Shown here: positions 33,338 to 42,224 of the stretch, in pieces | How positions within the stretch are numbered: position 1 is the first letter of the stretch | How the letters are laid out: each line of letters opens with the position of its first letter | From: JAFARE01 sp963777285 | GTDB taxonomy: Bacteria > Chloroflexota > Dormibacteria > Aeolococcales > Aeolococcaceae | Assembly: GCA_963777285.1 (NCBI GenBank) | Contig: CAVZPR010000001.1 | Span: 868,001 to 932,000, forward strand | DNA length: 64,000 nucleotides | Direction of reading: 5' to 3' | Position numbers and translations under genes: made by a program | The notes under the pieces: model-generated | Told to the model about the DNA's origin: nothing | Seen by the model: only the letters and a program-made list of their open reading frames with translations | Databases searched by the model: none

Positions 33338-36040
33338 ATGCGGGGGGTGACGCGGGCGCGGTGCGCTGCAGCGACGATTGCCATCGTCGCGGCGCTGCTG
33401 GCCGCCGTCCCGGGTGGCGCCGGCGAAGCCGCGGCGGGCACGCAGAGCGCGGCCCACGCAGGTGCACGTCCCACGACGAGCACCGCCGACGGGCTGACCG
33501 TGTCGGTGGGCTACGCGGAGGACAAGGAGTCCAACACGCCCAACGCGGCGTCGTTCCCCACCCCCTGGGCCGGCTCGCCGAACACCACATTCCTGGGCAA
33601 TCCCGTTCCGGGCATGAACGTGTGCGGCTCGCTCACGCTCTGCTACGACGCCGGCGCCATCCGCCTCGACAACCCAGGATCCACCGCGGTGAGCGTCGAC
33701 AGCGTGTCGGTCGACGTCCATTCCTCCATCTCGGGTGGCAAGAAGTTCAACCTCTGGGGATCATTCGCCGTGCCCGCCGGGCAGAGCGTCATCCTCACGG
33801 CCAACCCACCGAGCAACGATCCCGGCTACGACAACTTCGACACGAGCGGGTATCCGAGCAACAACTGCACCCCGATCACGATCGCGCCAACAGTGACCAT
33901 AACCGTGGGCGGCGTGGGCACCACGCTCGCCGACAGCACGCACGTGCTGGACACGGGAGGCATCGACACCGGGTACTGCCCGCCCAAGCAGAACGAATCG
34001 ATCCAGTGGCGGCTCATCGGCGCCGCGGGGACCTCCGCGGCGAGCCTGTCGCTCGGCCCTGCGACGGCCACGCAGTTCGCCGGCCAGAAGGTGACGGAGA
34101 CCGCAACCGTGCTGGACGGGGGCGGCGCGGGGCTGCCCAACGTGGGCGTCGGGTTCGATGTCGTGAGCGGTCCCGACGCTGGGCAGACCGGCACCGTCGT
34201 GACGAACGCTCAGGGGCGTGCCCTGTTCACGTACACGGGCGTTGGTGAGGGCGAGGACGTCGTCGCCGCCAGCGTCACGTCGGTGGGCACGTTCCAATCG
34301 AACCAGGCACGCGTGATGTGGACCGACGACAGTGCGACACCGTGGAGCTCGGCCGACGTCGGCGCAGCAGTGCCCGCGGGTGGCCAATCGCTGGCCACGG
34401 CGACCGGCACGTGGACGGTGTCAGGGGGTGGCGCCGACATCGGCGGCACCTCCGACCAGTTCCACTTCCTGTGGCAGCAGCTCGCCGGCAGCGGAGGCGC
34501 CGCCGCGCACGTGACGTCGCAGACGAACACCAACCCCGCGGCGAAAGCCGGGGTGATGCTCCGCGCAGGGAGCAGCGCGGGCGCGCCGTACTACGCGGCG
34601 CTCGTCACCCCCGGCGACGGGATCCTCGTGCAGGAGCGAACGGCGCAGGGCGGCACCACGACGACCGTCGTCAATCCGTCGGGCAGCGTCCCTACGTACC
34701 TCTGGGTCTCGGACACGGGCAGCAGTGTCACGACGTACACGTCGCCGGACGGCTACACGTGGCAGCCGCTCGCCGGTTCGACGGTGTCGTTGAGCCTGGG
34801 GTCGACGTTGCTTGGCGGACTCGCGGTCACGTCGCACAGCAGCACGCAGCTGAGCACGGCGACGATGGATACCGTGGTGGTGAGCGCGCAGCCGCCGGCA
34901 CCGGTGCCCCCAGTGCCGTGCCCGGCACCGTGGACCTGCGCCGACATCGGCAGCCCAGCACCCGCCGGCAGCCAGTCGTTCGACCCGGGCAGCGCGACGT
35001 GGACCATCAACGCGTCCGGCGCCGACATCGGCGGCACCAACGACCAGTTCCGCTACGTGTCGCAGACGCTCAGCGGCGACGGCAGCGTCACCGCGCGAGT
35101 GGTCACGCAGAGCAACACGAGCGTGACCGCGAAGGCAGGGGTGATGCTGCGGGCGACGACGGATCCGGCGTCGCCCGAGTACGCCGCACTGGTGACGCCG
35201 GGCAACGGGATCAAGGTGCAGGAGCGGTCGGCGCAGGGTGGCACGACCACCAAGCTGGCGAATCCGTCGGGCACCGTGCCGGCGTACCTGCGCGTATCGC
35301 GGGCCGGCAACACGTTCAGCGCGTACACGTCGAGTGACGGCGTCACCTGGACGCTCGTGAGCAACTCCAGCTTCACCATGACGATGCCGGGGTCGCTGCT
35401 GGCCGGAATCGCAATGACGTCGCACTCCAGCGGGGTGCTCGGCACGGTCACGGTCGACAGCGTGGCGGTGGCGGCGGCGGTGAGCGCGTGCCCAGCGCCC
35501 TGGACGTGCGCCGACATCGGCAATCCCACTCCTGCGGGGAGCCAGTCGTACAGCGGCAGCACGTGGACCATCGCTGCGGGGGGCAACGACATCGGCGGCA
35601 CCACAGACCAGGGCCGTTTCGTCTGGGAGACGTTGAACGGCGACGGCAGCGTCAGCGCGCGGGTGGCGACGCAGACCAACACCAGCGTCACCGCCAAGGC
35701 GGGAGTGATGTTCCGGGTCAGCACGGATCCGGCGTGTCCGGAGTACGGGGTGTTCGTGACGCCCGGCACCGGGATCAAGGTGCAGGAGCGGACGGCGCAG
35801 GGCGGCGCGACGACCAAGCTCACCAATCCGGCGGGCACGGTGCCCGTCTACCTGCGCGTGACGCGCAGCGGCAACACCTTCACCGCCTACACGTCGGCCG
35901 ACGGGGTCACCTGGACGCTCATTCCGGGCAGCACCTTCACCATGACCGTGCCCACGACGCTGCTCGAGGGCCTGGCGGTGACATCGCACAACAACGCCTC
36001 GCTCAGCACCGTCACCCTCGACAGCGTCGGCGCCTCCTAG
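33338..36040 (+). CDS. Secreted protein with three tandem DUF1349/lectin-like repeats
   Basis: 900 residues with a signal peptide (about 1-35). Residues 50-220 form an unassigned beta domain with cysteines; residues about 230-330 an Ig-like domain (ATATQFAGQKVTETATV). Then come three repeats of about 185 residues starting near 335, 530 and 715. Each opens (S/C)ADIG-x-P-x-PAGxQS, contains GADIGGTxDQF or NDIGGTTDQG, KAGVMxR, VTPGxGIxVQERxAQGG and VTWTL, and ends near VTSHS. The layout matches the concanavalin-like DUF1349 family seen in carbohydrate-binding secreted proteins. No membrane anchor. A TAGACT box (33303-33308) and GGGGGGA ribosome-binding sequence precede it. Confidence 0.75.
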   Translation: MRGVTRARCAAATIAIVAALLAAVPGGAGEAAAGTQSAAHAGARPTTSTADGLTVSVGYAEDKESNTPNAASFPTPWAGSPNTTFLGNPVPGMNVCGSLTLCYDAGAIRLDNPGSTAVSVDSVSVDVHSSISGGKKFNLWGSFAVPAGQSVILTANPPSNDPGYDNFDTSGYPSNNCTPITIAPTVTITVGGVGTTLADSTHVLDTGGIDTGYCPPKQNESIQWRLIGAAGTSAASLSLGPATATQFAGQKVTETATVLDGGGAGLPNVGVGFDVVSGPDAGQTGTVVTNAQGRALFTYTGVGEGEDVVAASVTSVGTFQSNQARVMWTDDSATPWSSADVGAAVPAGGQSLATATGTWTVSGGGADIGGTSDQFHFLWQQLAGSGGAAAHVTSQTNTNPAAKAGVMLRAGSSAGAPYYAALVTPGDGILVQERTAQGGTTTTVVNPSGSVPTYLWVSDTGSSVTTYTSPDGYTWQPLAGSTVSLSLGSTLLGGLAVTSHSSTQLSTATMDTVVVSAQPPAPVPPVPCPAPWTCADIGSPAPAGSQSFDPGSATWTINASGADIGGTNDQFRYVSQTLSGDGSVTARVVTQSNTSVTAKAGVMLRATTDPASPEYAALVTPGNGIKVQERSAQGGTTTKLANPSGTVPAYLRVSRAGNTFSAYTSSDGVTWTLVSNSSFTMTMPGSLLAGIAMTSHSSGVLGTVTVDSVAVAAAVSACPAPWTCADIGNPTPAGSQSYSGSTWTIAAGGNDIGGTTDQGRFVWETLNGDGSVSARVATQTNTSVTAKAGVMFRVSTDPACPEYGVFVTPGTGIKVQERTAQGGATTKLTNPAGTVPVYLRVTRSGNTFTAYTSADGVTWTLIPGSTFTMTVPTTLLEGLAVTSHNNASLSTVTLDSVGAS

Positions 36041-36075
36041 CCCGGCGCCGTCCACGGAGGTACCATGCTCGTGCC

Positions 36076-36432
36076 GTGCACGAGCAGCTCGCCGGCAGCA
36101 CTCGGCAGTGGCGCTGCGGCACTGCGGTGACAGCGGCGCTCGCCCTGAGCGTGGTCGCGGCCGGCGCGGGCTCGCTGGTGGGTGGTGGTGCGCCGCGCGC
36201 GGCGGCTGCGCCGGCGCCGCTGCCCTACTACGGGCCGGCGCTCAAGATCTCCCCCACCCTGCCGCTGGTCCGCGGCTACGTGCCCACCGGCGGCCGTCTC
36301 ACATTCACGGGCGGCGCCGTGGTGAACAACGGCAGGGAGCGCATCATCCGCTCCACCGACGGCCAGTCGCTGGTCATCATCACGATGCCGTATCCGCCGC
36401 ATCAGTCGGTGTCGCAACCCTGGAACCACTGA
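36076..36432 (+). CDS. Small secreted protein of unknown function
   Basis: 118 residues from GTG 36076: a basic start, a hydrophobic signal segment (ALALSVVAAGAGSLVGGG), then about 70 residues containing PALKISPTLPLVRGYVPTGG and IIRSTDGQSLVIITMPYP. No known domain. GGAGG at 36056-36060 is far (15 bases) from this GTG; an ATG at 36065 in another frame ends after 22 codons. Start uncertain. Confidence 0.45.
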   Translation: MHEQLAGSTRQWRCGTAVTAALALSVVAAGAGSLVGGGAPRAAAAPAPLPYYGPALKISPTLPLVRGYVPTGGRLTFTGGAVVNNGRERIIRSTDGQSLVIITMPYPPHQSVSQPWNH

Positions 36433-36482
36433 CACATCGCAGGGTGCGCGTGCCGGCGCCATCGCATACCATGAGAGGCAAC

Positions 36483-36559
<77 letters not shown>

Positions 36560-36690
36560 TGTCATCGCTCAGGACTTATCGAGCACACGTGGCTGGACGT
36601 CGTGACCAAGTCTAGGCAGCTTTCCTCCAAGTCAACTCAACCTTGAACGTGCGCGATTGACGTCGCGCACGGTGATCGCCAACTCCCGCT

Positions 36691-36930
36691 CTACATCCCG
36701 GTGGTGCGTGGAGTGCTGCTTGCTCGGGGTAGGTGGTCAACATCTGTGCGGCTAATGTGTTGGCGTACGGCGGCGGTCGAGCCGCGCCGCGTTGCGGAAA
36801 TGAGCCGTGCGAGTCGGAACCGTCCACCGCGCTGCCTGGCGCTAGCTGCTATGGCCGAGGCTTCAGCCCGTCTGATCAGCTCGAGGCGACGCTGCTCCGC
36901 TAGGTGGTACGCGATTATCGGGTTGATCAT
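36691..36930 (-). CDS. Small conserved-looking hypothetical protein
   Basis: 79 residues beginning MINPIIAYHLAEQRRLELIR. The N-terminal pattern (N-P-x-x-A-x-x-L-A-E-x-R-R-x-E-L, then Arg/Ala-rich helix) recurs in many short unannotated proteins of high-GC Gram-positive and Chloroflexi-like genomes. A GGAGGG ribosome-binding sequence sits 6 bases before the ATG. Function unknown; no signal peptide, probably a cytoplasmic or membrane-surface helix. Confidence 0.55.
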   Translation of the reverse strand: MINPIIAYHLAEQRRLELIRRAEASAIAASARQRGGRFRLARLISATRRGSTAAVRQHISRTDVDHLPRASSTPRTTGM

Positions 36931-36946
36931 TTGGCACCCTCCAATC

Positions 36947-37465
36947 TCAGATTAGCTGTGCGAACTTCGAGTTGCGAAGTGCTGTGCCGACGGTGTTCGC
37001 AGCCGCGACTAACTGCTCCTGTCCCGCGCTCGGGAGTCTCCCTTCCAAAAAAGGCAAATTGCGCCATGCGAATTGTGGACGTCCCAGTGGACGAGGGACG
37101 AAGTGCGCGTGGAAATGCGCTCGACCGTCGCCCCAGCGGTATAGGTGAACCCGGGCGACGCTGCCCAAATCCAAGATCGCCCGTTCGATTGCGGCGGCGA
37201 TGATTCCGAATTCGTGTTGACGAGCCCGGGGCATGTCGCTCAACGAATCGACGTGCTCCCGGGTGAGCAGCAGCATTCCACCAGGAATCGGCGACCACAA
37301 GCGCGGCAGCACCCGCCAATACGAGTTGGTCCAAACCGTCTCCAAGTCCGAGATGGCACAGTAGCTGCAGGGCGGCCCTCCGGGGTCGCCCTCTCGAGGG
37401 TCCTCTTTCGCGACGGGAGCCGTCAGGATCATCGCCGCTGCGGCGGCTTCGAGTGGATCTTCCAA
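36947..37465 (-). CDS. HIT-family nucleotide hydrolase/transferase
   Basis: 172 residues. The histidine triad is H117-F-H119-A-H121 in RAHFHAHFVPRP, the H-h-H-h-H signature of nucleotidyl hydrolases. CSYC near residue 33-36 resembles the metal-binding start of many bacterial HIT proteins. The start is TTG 37465, preceded by GAGG with 6 bases spacing. It lies 3 bases downstream of the methyltransferase stop, so the two may be co-transcribed. Substrate likely a dinucleotide or AMP conjugate (family knowledge). Confidence 0.8.
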   Translation of the reverse strand: MEDPLEAAAAAMILTAPVAKEDPREGDPGGPPCSYCAISDLETVWTNSYWRVLPRLWSPIPGGMLLLTREHVDSLSDMPRARQHEFGIIAAAIERAILDLGSVARVHLYRWGDGRAHFHAHFVPRPLGRPQFAWRNLPFLEGRLPSAGQEQLVAAANTVGTALRNSKFAQLI

Positions 37466-37468
37466 AGG

Positions 37469-38053
37469 TCACCTCTGTCTTAAGCTATGGACTGTTGGCT
37501 TATGTGCGACGAAGGTCAGCTCCTCATGGATTCGCAGCGTGATCGGAGCGAAGCCAATCGCTTGGAGTTCTCCCACGAGGATGGCTGGCTCGATCGGGTT
37601 GTATGTGTCACCTGCGTGAAAGAGCCGCAACTCGTTGCTGGCCAGGCTGTCTGAGCCGATCAGCACCCCCCCGGGCCGCAGCAGCCGAAAGGCTTCCGCT
37701 AGCACCGCGTGCTGCAACGCGGCGCTTGCGACGTGGTGCAGCATCGTGAAGCAGCAGACTGAATCGAACGACTCGTCCGCAAGGTCGGTATGCGCGCAGT
37801 CGCCACGTACGATGGAGACGTTGCCGTCCGGAAACCTCGCATCCAGCTTTTGTGCGGAGACCGGGTCGAGCTCGATCGCCGTCAGCCGTCGTACACGGTG
37901 TCGCAGCCACTCCGTCGCGCCGCCCGGGCCGGGTCCCAATTCGAGCATCTCATGGCCGAGGTCGACGCCTGCGACCAGGCGCGGCAGTAGGTCATCGTGG
38001 AGAAAGGCGATCCATTCAGGGCTCCCGCACAGTTGCTGGTGGTCAGCGTTCAC
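37469..38053 (-). CDS. Class I SAM-dependent methyltransferase
   Basis: 194 residues from GTG 38053 (GTG 38062 also in frame). Motif I is MLELGPGPGGATEWLR, followed by LTAIELDPVSAQKL (motif II), VRGDCAHTDLADESFDSVCCFTMLHHV (motifs post-I/II) and LLRPGGVLIGSDSLA. This is the ubiquinone/menaquinone-type class I fold, substrate unknown. I choose 38053 because a TAGCGT -10 box ends 7 bases upstream, matching the leaderless pattern of the window. Divergent from the AraC gene across about 55 bases. Confidence 0.75.
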   Translation of the reverse strand: MNADHQQLCGSPEWIAFLHDDLLPRLVAGVDLGHEMLELGPGPGGATEWLRHRVRRLTAIELDPVSAQKLDARFPDGNVSIVRGDCAHTDLADESFDSVCCFTMLHHVASAALQHAVLAEAFRLLRPGGVLIGSDSLASNELRLFHAGDTYNPIEPAILVGELQAIGFAPITLRIHEELTFVAHKPTVHSLRQR

Positions 38054-38060
38054 ACGAAGC

Positions 38061-38066
38061 ACGCTA
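38061..38066 (-). promoter_or_regulatory. -10 box of methyltransferase gene
   Basis: On the minus strand TAGCGT lies 7 bases before GTG 38053, consistent with a leaderless start. Confidence 0.4.
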
Positions 38067-38094
38067 GAGGACGTGCAAGCGCCCAACAACGTCG

Positions 38095-38100
38095 TAAGGT
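38095..38100 (+). promoter_or_regulatory. -10 box of AraC-family gene
   Basis: TAAGGT ends 8 bases before the GTG at 38109; no ribosome-binding sequence, so probably leaderless. It is separated by 28 bases from the divergent -10 box, so the AraC protein could control both genes. Confidence 0.4.
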
Positions 38101-38108
38101 GACAAACA

Positions 38109-38981
38109 GTGTCGCGAAAGGGACAGAGCATCGCCGTGCAGGAACCAAGCGGCCCGGCAGTCATCGTCGCCAACTTTCCGATGCCGGTGGGCGCTCGATT
38201 CGACTGGCACGAGCACATGGATCATCAGTTGGCGTGGGCCCCCCGCGGCGTGCTGACCGCGGTCACCGAGCAGGCCAGCTTCATCCTGCCACCGACCCGA
38301 GCCTTGTGGATCCCGGCCGGAATTCGACACGAGATTACGTCGGCCGGCAATGCCAGCATGCGCGCCCTCTACATCAGACCGGAACTATCGGGACTTGGCT
38401 GGAAGAAGCCCGCTGCCGTGGCAATCACTCCGTTGATCGCCGAACTGATCAGCTACTTGAACGATGACAGCGTGAAAGGATCACCGCGAACGACGGCCGA
38501 GCGACTACTCATGCATCTCCTGGCTCCGGTGCCCATGACCACGGTGGATGTTCGCTTGCCCAGCGGCACGCCCGCTCGCAAGGTCGCCGAGGCGCTCATC
38601 GCGCGTCCTGCGGAGGCAGCTACGCTGGCCGAGTGGGGTCGACGGGTGGGGGCCAGCCACCGAACACTGGCGCGGTCGTTTCTCACGGAGACGGGACTAT
38701 CCTTCGGTCGCTGGCGAACCCTGGTCCGCGTGCAAGCCGCGCTTGGTCTGCTCGCAGCCGGACGCTCAGTTGCGGCGGTCGCGTATGAAGTGGGCTACGA
38801 GACCGACAGCGCCTTCGTCGCCGCGTTTCGTCGCGCGACCGGGGTCACGCCGGCCAACTACTTTCAGCGCAACTCTGACCGACCAGCGAAGAGCTCGTCA
38901 CGCCGTAGCGCGCAGCCGATTCACCGGCCCATAAGCAGCCGGGCTCCGGCGTCACCCGAGGTGCTGAAGCGTCACCTGTAG
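38109..38981 (+). CDS. AraC-family transcriptional regulator
   Basis: 290 residues. The N-terminal half (about 20-110) is cupin-like: DWHEHMDHQLAW and PPTRALWIPAGIRHEI are the metal-site-like turns of AraC sensor domains. The C-terminal half holds two helix-turn-helix units: ATLAEWGRRVGASHRTLARSF and RSVAAVAYEVGYETDSAFVAAFRRATG followed by TPANYF, the family signature. It resembles NimR/YdiP-type regulators that sense small amphipathic or aromatic compounds. The likely target is the divergent methyltransferase/HIT operon. A 39-base repeated element begins at its stop codon. Confidence 0.85.
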   Translation: MSRKGQSIAVQEPSGPAVIVANFPMPVGARFDWHEHMDHQLAWAPRGVLTAVTEQASFILPPTRALWIPAGIRHEITSAGNASMRALYIRPELSGLGWKKPAAVAITPLIAELISYLNDDSVKGSPRTTAERLLMHLLAPVPMTTVDVRLPSGTPARKVAEALIARPAEAATLAEWGRRVGASHRTLARSFLTETGLSFGRWRTLVRVQAALGLLAAGRSVAAVAYEVGYETDSAFVAAFRRATGVTPANYFQRNSDRPAKSSSRRSAQPIHRPISSRAPASPEVLKRHL

Positions 38982-39016
38982 CTCGGCCAAGTTCGAACAA
39001 GCTCCAGTGTGGAGCT
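38978..39016 (+). repeat. Repeated hairpin element, copy 1
   Basis: 39 bases, identical at 35 positions to the copy at 39718-39756. It includes TTCGAACAAG and a perfect 7-bp hairpin AGCTCCA-GTG-TGGAGCT. It begins at the AraC stop codon and may act as a terminator. The rest of 38982-39348 holds no gene I can support. Confidence 0.7.
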
Positions 39017-39348
39017 CCGATGAATGCTGGTTCGCATAAGCATCAGTGTGAAGCTGCCCTCACCATCGCCTCGCGGAGCTCCCCATCGTCCCATTCCGTC
39101 CTCCTCGTGGGACGGCAGCATGCCATTCCGGTAATCCGACTCCAGAAAAGCCGGGGCACACGAATCGCTCGTTTGTCGTTACGCAATCGCGGTCTTCGTC
39201 TAGATGAAAGACGTTCTGACCCGTGATCCTCATAGCTGCATGCCGAAAGCTCCACCCGGAAGCGGAGGTTCGCCTAGAATCCAGGCCCAACCGAAACCCG
39301 GCCGAGGTCTCGCCGGTCCTTGAACTGCCGTCCTATGATGCCCACCTG

Positions 39349-39711
39349 ATGGAACGCGGTGACTTCGACGCGTGGGTAGGACGCTATGTCCGTGCCTGGG
39401 ATAGCAATGAGCTGGCGGACATCGCCGCGCTGTTCACTGACGACGCGAAGTACTACACCGCGCCTTTCCGCCAGCCTTGGAACGGACGGGAGGCGATCGT
39501 CTCGGGTTGGCTGAGGCACCGCGACGAGGCCGGCGACCACGGCTTCAGGCACGAGGTGTTAGGAGTTGACGGTAACGTTGGTTTCGTACGCGGCTGGACC
39601 GCATACCCTGGCCAGGAGCCCCAGAGCTACAGCAACCTCTGGGTGATCCGGCTGGAGGACGAGGGCCGCGCGTCTGAGTTCACCGAGTGGTGGATGGCTG
39701 ACAGTGCCTAA
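39349..39711 (+). CDS. SnoaL/NTF2-like domain protein
   Basis: 120 residues from ATG 39349. WVGRYVRAWDSNELADIAALFTDDAKYYTAPF is the typical start of the SnoaL-like alpha+beta cone fold, followed by GREAIVSGWL and a beta-sheet rich second half ending TEWWM. Such proteins are small cytoplasmic isomerase-like or ligand-binding proteins; function unassigned. Repeat copies lie on both sides of the gene, 332 bases before its start and 6 bases after its stop. Confidence 0.75.
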   Translation: MERGDFDAWVGRYVRAWDSNELADIAALFTDDAKYYTAPFRQPWNGREAIVSGWLRHRDEAGDHGFRHEVLGVDGNVGFVRGWTAYPGQEPQSYSNLWVIRLEDEGRASEFTEWWMADSA

Positions 39712-39717
39712 GTGCTC

Positions 39718-39756
39718 GTAGCTCCGCTAGGTTCGAACAAGCTCCAGTCTGGAGCT
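39718..39756 (+). repeat. Repeated hairpin element, copy 2
   Basis: Second copy of the 39-base element at 38978; the hairpin is AGCTCCA-GTC-TGGAGCT, again perfect in its stem despite the changed loop base. It lies 6 bases after the SnoaL-like stop, a position fitting a terminator. Confidence 0.7.
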
Positions 39757-39780
39757 GTCAATCTCAATGACGAAGACGTT

Positions 39781-40008
39781 CTACGCTGCGCGCGAGAGGG
39801 TCTGACTTCTCTCTTTTGAGCTACTTAGCTTCGGGCGGCGGGCGCGAGGCCGGGCACGGACAGTTAAGCCCATCATCGAGAGCGCGCTGAAAACAACAGG
39901 CCAGCCGCCGACCACAATATCCGCGCCGAATCGTCGCTCGGTATGTGCTCTAATGCGCGCGGTGAGAGTGGGACGGTCGTCGAGCAGCCATCGCTGGCGG
40001 ACAAGCAT
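39781..40008 (-). CDS. Doubtful small ORF
   Basis: 75 codons starting MLVRQRWLLDDRPTL. No motif, Arg-rich end, and it overlaps the start of the divergent cupin lipoprotein by two bases. It is the only frame of any length between the repeat and the lipoprotein gene; it may be non-coding. Confidence 0.2.
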   Translation of the reverse strand: MLVRQRWLLDDRPTLTARIRAHTERRFGADIVVGGWPVVFSALSMMGLTVRARPRARRPKLSSSKERSQTLSRAA

Positions 40009-40732
40009 GCGAGGCCTGGTGTGCGCCGCCCTATTGGCGGCCTGCGGAGGCCCGAGCGCGCCGGGACCCGCGTCACAGGCACGTGGCTACAGTTACGAAG
40101 AGTTGGCGGCCGGGCGAGTCGATGCGCTGCCCAGCGGACCGCAGTTCATTCGCATCAACTCGTTCATGCAGGCGCCGGGGTCTTCGTTCCCGTCGAAGAC
40201 ACACCAGCCCGGCATCGTGTACCAGCTCGAGGGCGTTCAGCGGTACCAGCCGGTGGTCGGGCCGGCTACTGACATCCATGCCGGAGAGGCGCATTTCCAA
40301 CGCACCGAAGCGCACACTCACATCAATATCGGCACCGACGAAAATCACTGGTACCAGTTCGCGCTCTGGCCCAGCGCCGCTCGCACGCAGCCGCTGTCGG
40401 TTCCCTCGATGGTGGTCTACGAGACCGAGGACATTCCACCGAGCCAGCTGGCTGCACCAACCATCGAGACGCTCAGGCTGGTCACGTTACAAGCGAACGG
40501 TCACACCGCATTGCACAGCCATGGAGGGCTCGAGGTCATCTTCGTACTGGACGGCACCTTGAGCGTCGCGATAGATGGGCAGACCTCGACGACGGTCAGC
40601 GCCATGCAGGGAGTACTCGAGCCGCCGGCAACGATGGTCCAGGAAACGAACACCGGCAGTGGCTCGCTCAGATACCTCGCATTTTTTGTAACGCCTGTCG
40701 GCGTGCCCTTCGAGACGGAGTCCGGTAGCTAG
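40007..40732 (+). CDS. Cupin-domain lipoprotein
   Basis: 241 residues from ATG 40007, chosen because MRGLVCAALLAACGG then forms a textbook lipoprotein signal with lipobox LAAC. Two cupin-like halves follow: one with HTHINIGTDENHWYQFALW, another with HTALHSHGGLEVIFVLDGTLSVAIDG, whose histidines (HxH, then Glu) would bind a metal. Probably an extracytoplasmic metal-dependent or sugar-binding protein of unknown substrate. Convergent with the LuxR-NHL gene, 7 bases apart. Confidence 0.7.
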   Translation: MRGLVCAALLAACGGPSAPGPASQARGYSYEELAAGRVDALPSGPQFIRINSFMQAPGSSFPSKTHQPGIVYQLEGVQRYQPVVGPATDIHAGEAHFQRTEAHTHINIGTDENHWYQFALWPSAARTQPLSVPSMVVYETEDIPPSQLAAPTIETLRLVTLQANGHTALHSHGGLEVIFVLDGTLSVAIDGQTSTTVSAMQGVLEPPATMVQETNTGSGSLRYLAFFVTPVGVPFETESGS

Positions 40733-40739
40733 GGCGGCG

Positions 40740-42224
40740 CTACGAAGGAGACACACGCCGAATGCGGTTGTCCCCGCTATCCGCGATGTAGACGGCCCCA
40801 TCCTGGGCGACCGCTACGCCGAGGGGAAGATCGAGTCGCGCGCCCGTGGCGGGACCCTGGTCGCCTGAGTAGCCTTCCTCACCGTCGCCGGCCACGGTGG
40901 TGATGACACCGTGCACGTCGATCCTGCGTATGCGGTTATTGAGCGCGTCGGCGATGAACAGATCGAGCGACGAGTCAACCGCAATCGCCTGGCCGGCGCT
41001 GTTGAAGGGACCGGTCGCGAGGTCGATGGCCGCTTGCGTCGCCTCCTGACCATCTCCGGCGAAGCCGCGGACACCGTCGCCGGCGACAGTCGTGATCAAA
41101 CCATCGGAATCTACCTTGCGGATCCGGTCGTTGACGGTGTCTGCGATGAACACGTCGTCCTCGGCGTCGACCGCGATGCCCTGCGGTCTGTCGAACTCCG
41201 CGGAAGTGGCCGGGCCGCCGTCACCCAGGTAACCAACGTCACCGGTTCCGGCGAACGTCGTGATGATGCCCGTGTCGCTAACCTCGCGGATTCTGTTGTT
41301 TCCGCTGTCAGCGATCAGCAAGCGGCCGCCGAAGCCGACCGCGACGCCAGCCGGGGCGTCGAGCCCCGCATCCACTGCCGGTCCACCGTCACCTGAGAAT
41401 GTGGGGTCGCCGGTACCGGCTACCGTCGTGATCACCCCGTGCGGATCGACTCGGCGGATCCGATTGTTCGCAGTGTCGGCGATGAAGATGCTGCCGTCGC
41501 CGCGCACAGCCAGTGCCTGCGGAGCATCGAGGCGGGCCGAGGTTGCAGGCCCGCCATCGCCCGCATAGCCGGACTCAATGGTGCCGGCGACCGTGACGAT
41601 GGTCCCCTGTTCCGTCACCCTCTGGACGCGGTTCGCATCGATGAAGAGCACCGCGCCTGAGGGCTCAACCGCCACGGCGACCGGGTGATCCAGGGCTGCC
41701 GACCGCGCCAACGCGCCGTTCCCTGACCCGGCCTCCGCACCGGTGCCGGCGATGGACTGAATCACCGGCACGGTCGTGGGTGCCAGGAGGGCACGCACCA
41801 AGACTGTCGTGCCCGCACCCGCCGCGAGGGCGACGGCAGCGAGGAGGGAAACCCACCTCCAACGGCGGGTCCAGGCCGAGCGGCCAGTTGCCCGCACACC
41901 GACCTCTGAGGGCAGCCTTGCTCCGCTAGCGATGCCGCCGCCGCGATGGTGCTGCGCAGCACCCGGCAGCGCCCCAGCGCCATTGCTAGCGGCCGCGGTG
42001 CCCCCGCGTTCCTGCTCGACTACCCAGGCCGCGATCTGCGTACGCGAACGGAACCCGAGCTTGTTGCGGATCAACTCGACGTGGCCCTCGGCGGTGCGTT
42101 CAGCGATGAATAGCCGTTCGGCGATCGCTCGATTGCTGAGCCCTTGGGCGACCAGGTGGGCGATCTCCTGCTCGCGACGGGTGAGTGTCGTCCCGATGGC
42201 AGCGACCCCTTGGGACCTAGGCTG
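40740..42224 (-). CDS. LuxR-type HTH / transmembrane / NHL-propeller regulator
   Basis: The supported coding part begins near 42224. A GerE/LuxR helix-turn-helix comes first: LTRREQEIAHLVAQGLSNRA, then AERLFIAERTAEGHVELIRN. A Pro/Gly linker leads to one transmembrane helix (about nucleotides 41852-41781). The extracytoplasmic part is a six-bladed NHL propeller: repeats such as IFIADTANNRIRRVDPHGVI with TTVAGTG and FSGDGGPA, about 55 residues apart. It thus looks like a one-component membrane-bound regulator sensing ligands outside the cell. The start is unresolved: no ATG lies near the HTH, and the nearest in-frame GTGs (42632-42644) would overlap the divergent cupin gene with sequence that does not look coding. 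Confidence 0.7.
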   Translation of the reverse strand, partial: QPRSQGVAAIGTTLTRREQEIAHLVAQGLSNRAIAERLFIAERTAEGHVELIRNKLGFRSRTQIAAWVVEQERGGTAAASNGAGALPGAAQHHRGGGIASGARLPSEVGVRATGRSAWTRRWRWVSLLAAVALAAGAGTTVLVRALLAPTTVPVIQSIAGTGAEAGSGNGALARSAALDHPVAVAVEPSGAVLFIDANRVQRVTEQGTIVTVAGTIESGYAGDGGPATSARLDAPQALAVRGDGSIFIADTANNRIRRVDPHGVITTVAGTGDPTFSGDGGPAVDAGLDAPAGVAVGFGGRLLIADSGNNRIREVSDTGIITTFAGTGDVGYLGDGGPATSAEFDRPQGIAVDAEDDVFIADTVNDRIRKVDSDGLITTVAGDGVRGFAGDGQEATQAAIDLATGPFNSAGQAIAVDSSLDLFIADALNNRIRRIDVHGVITTVAGDGEEGYSGDQGPATGARLDLPLGVAVAQDGAVYIADSGDNRIRRVSPS

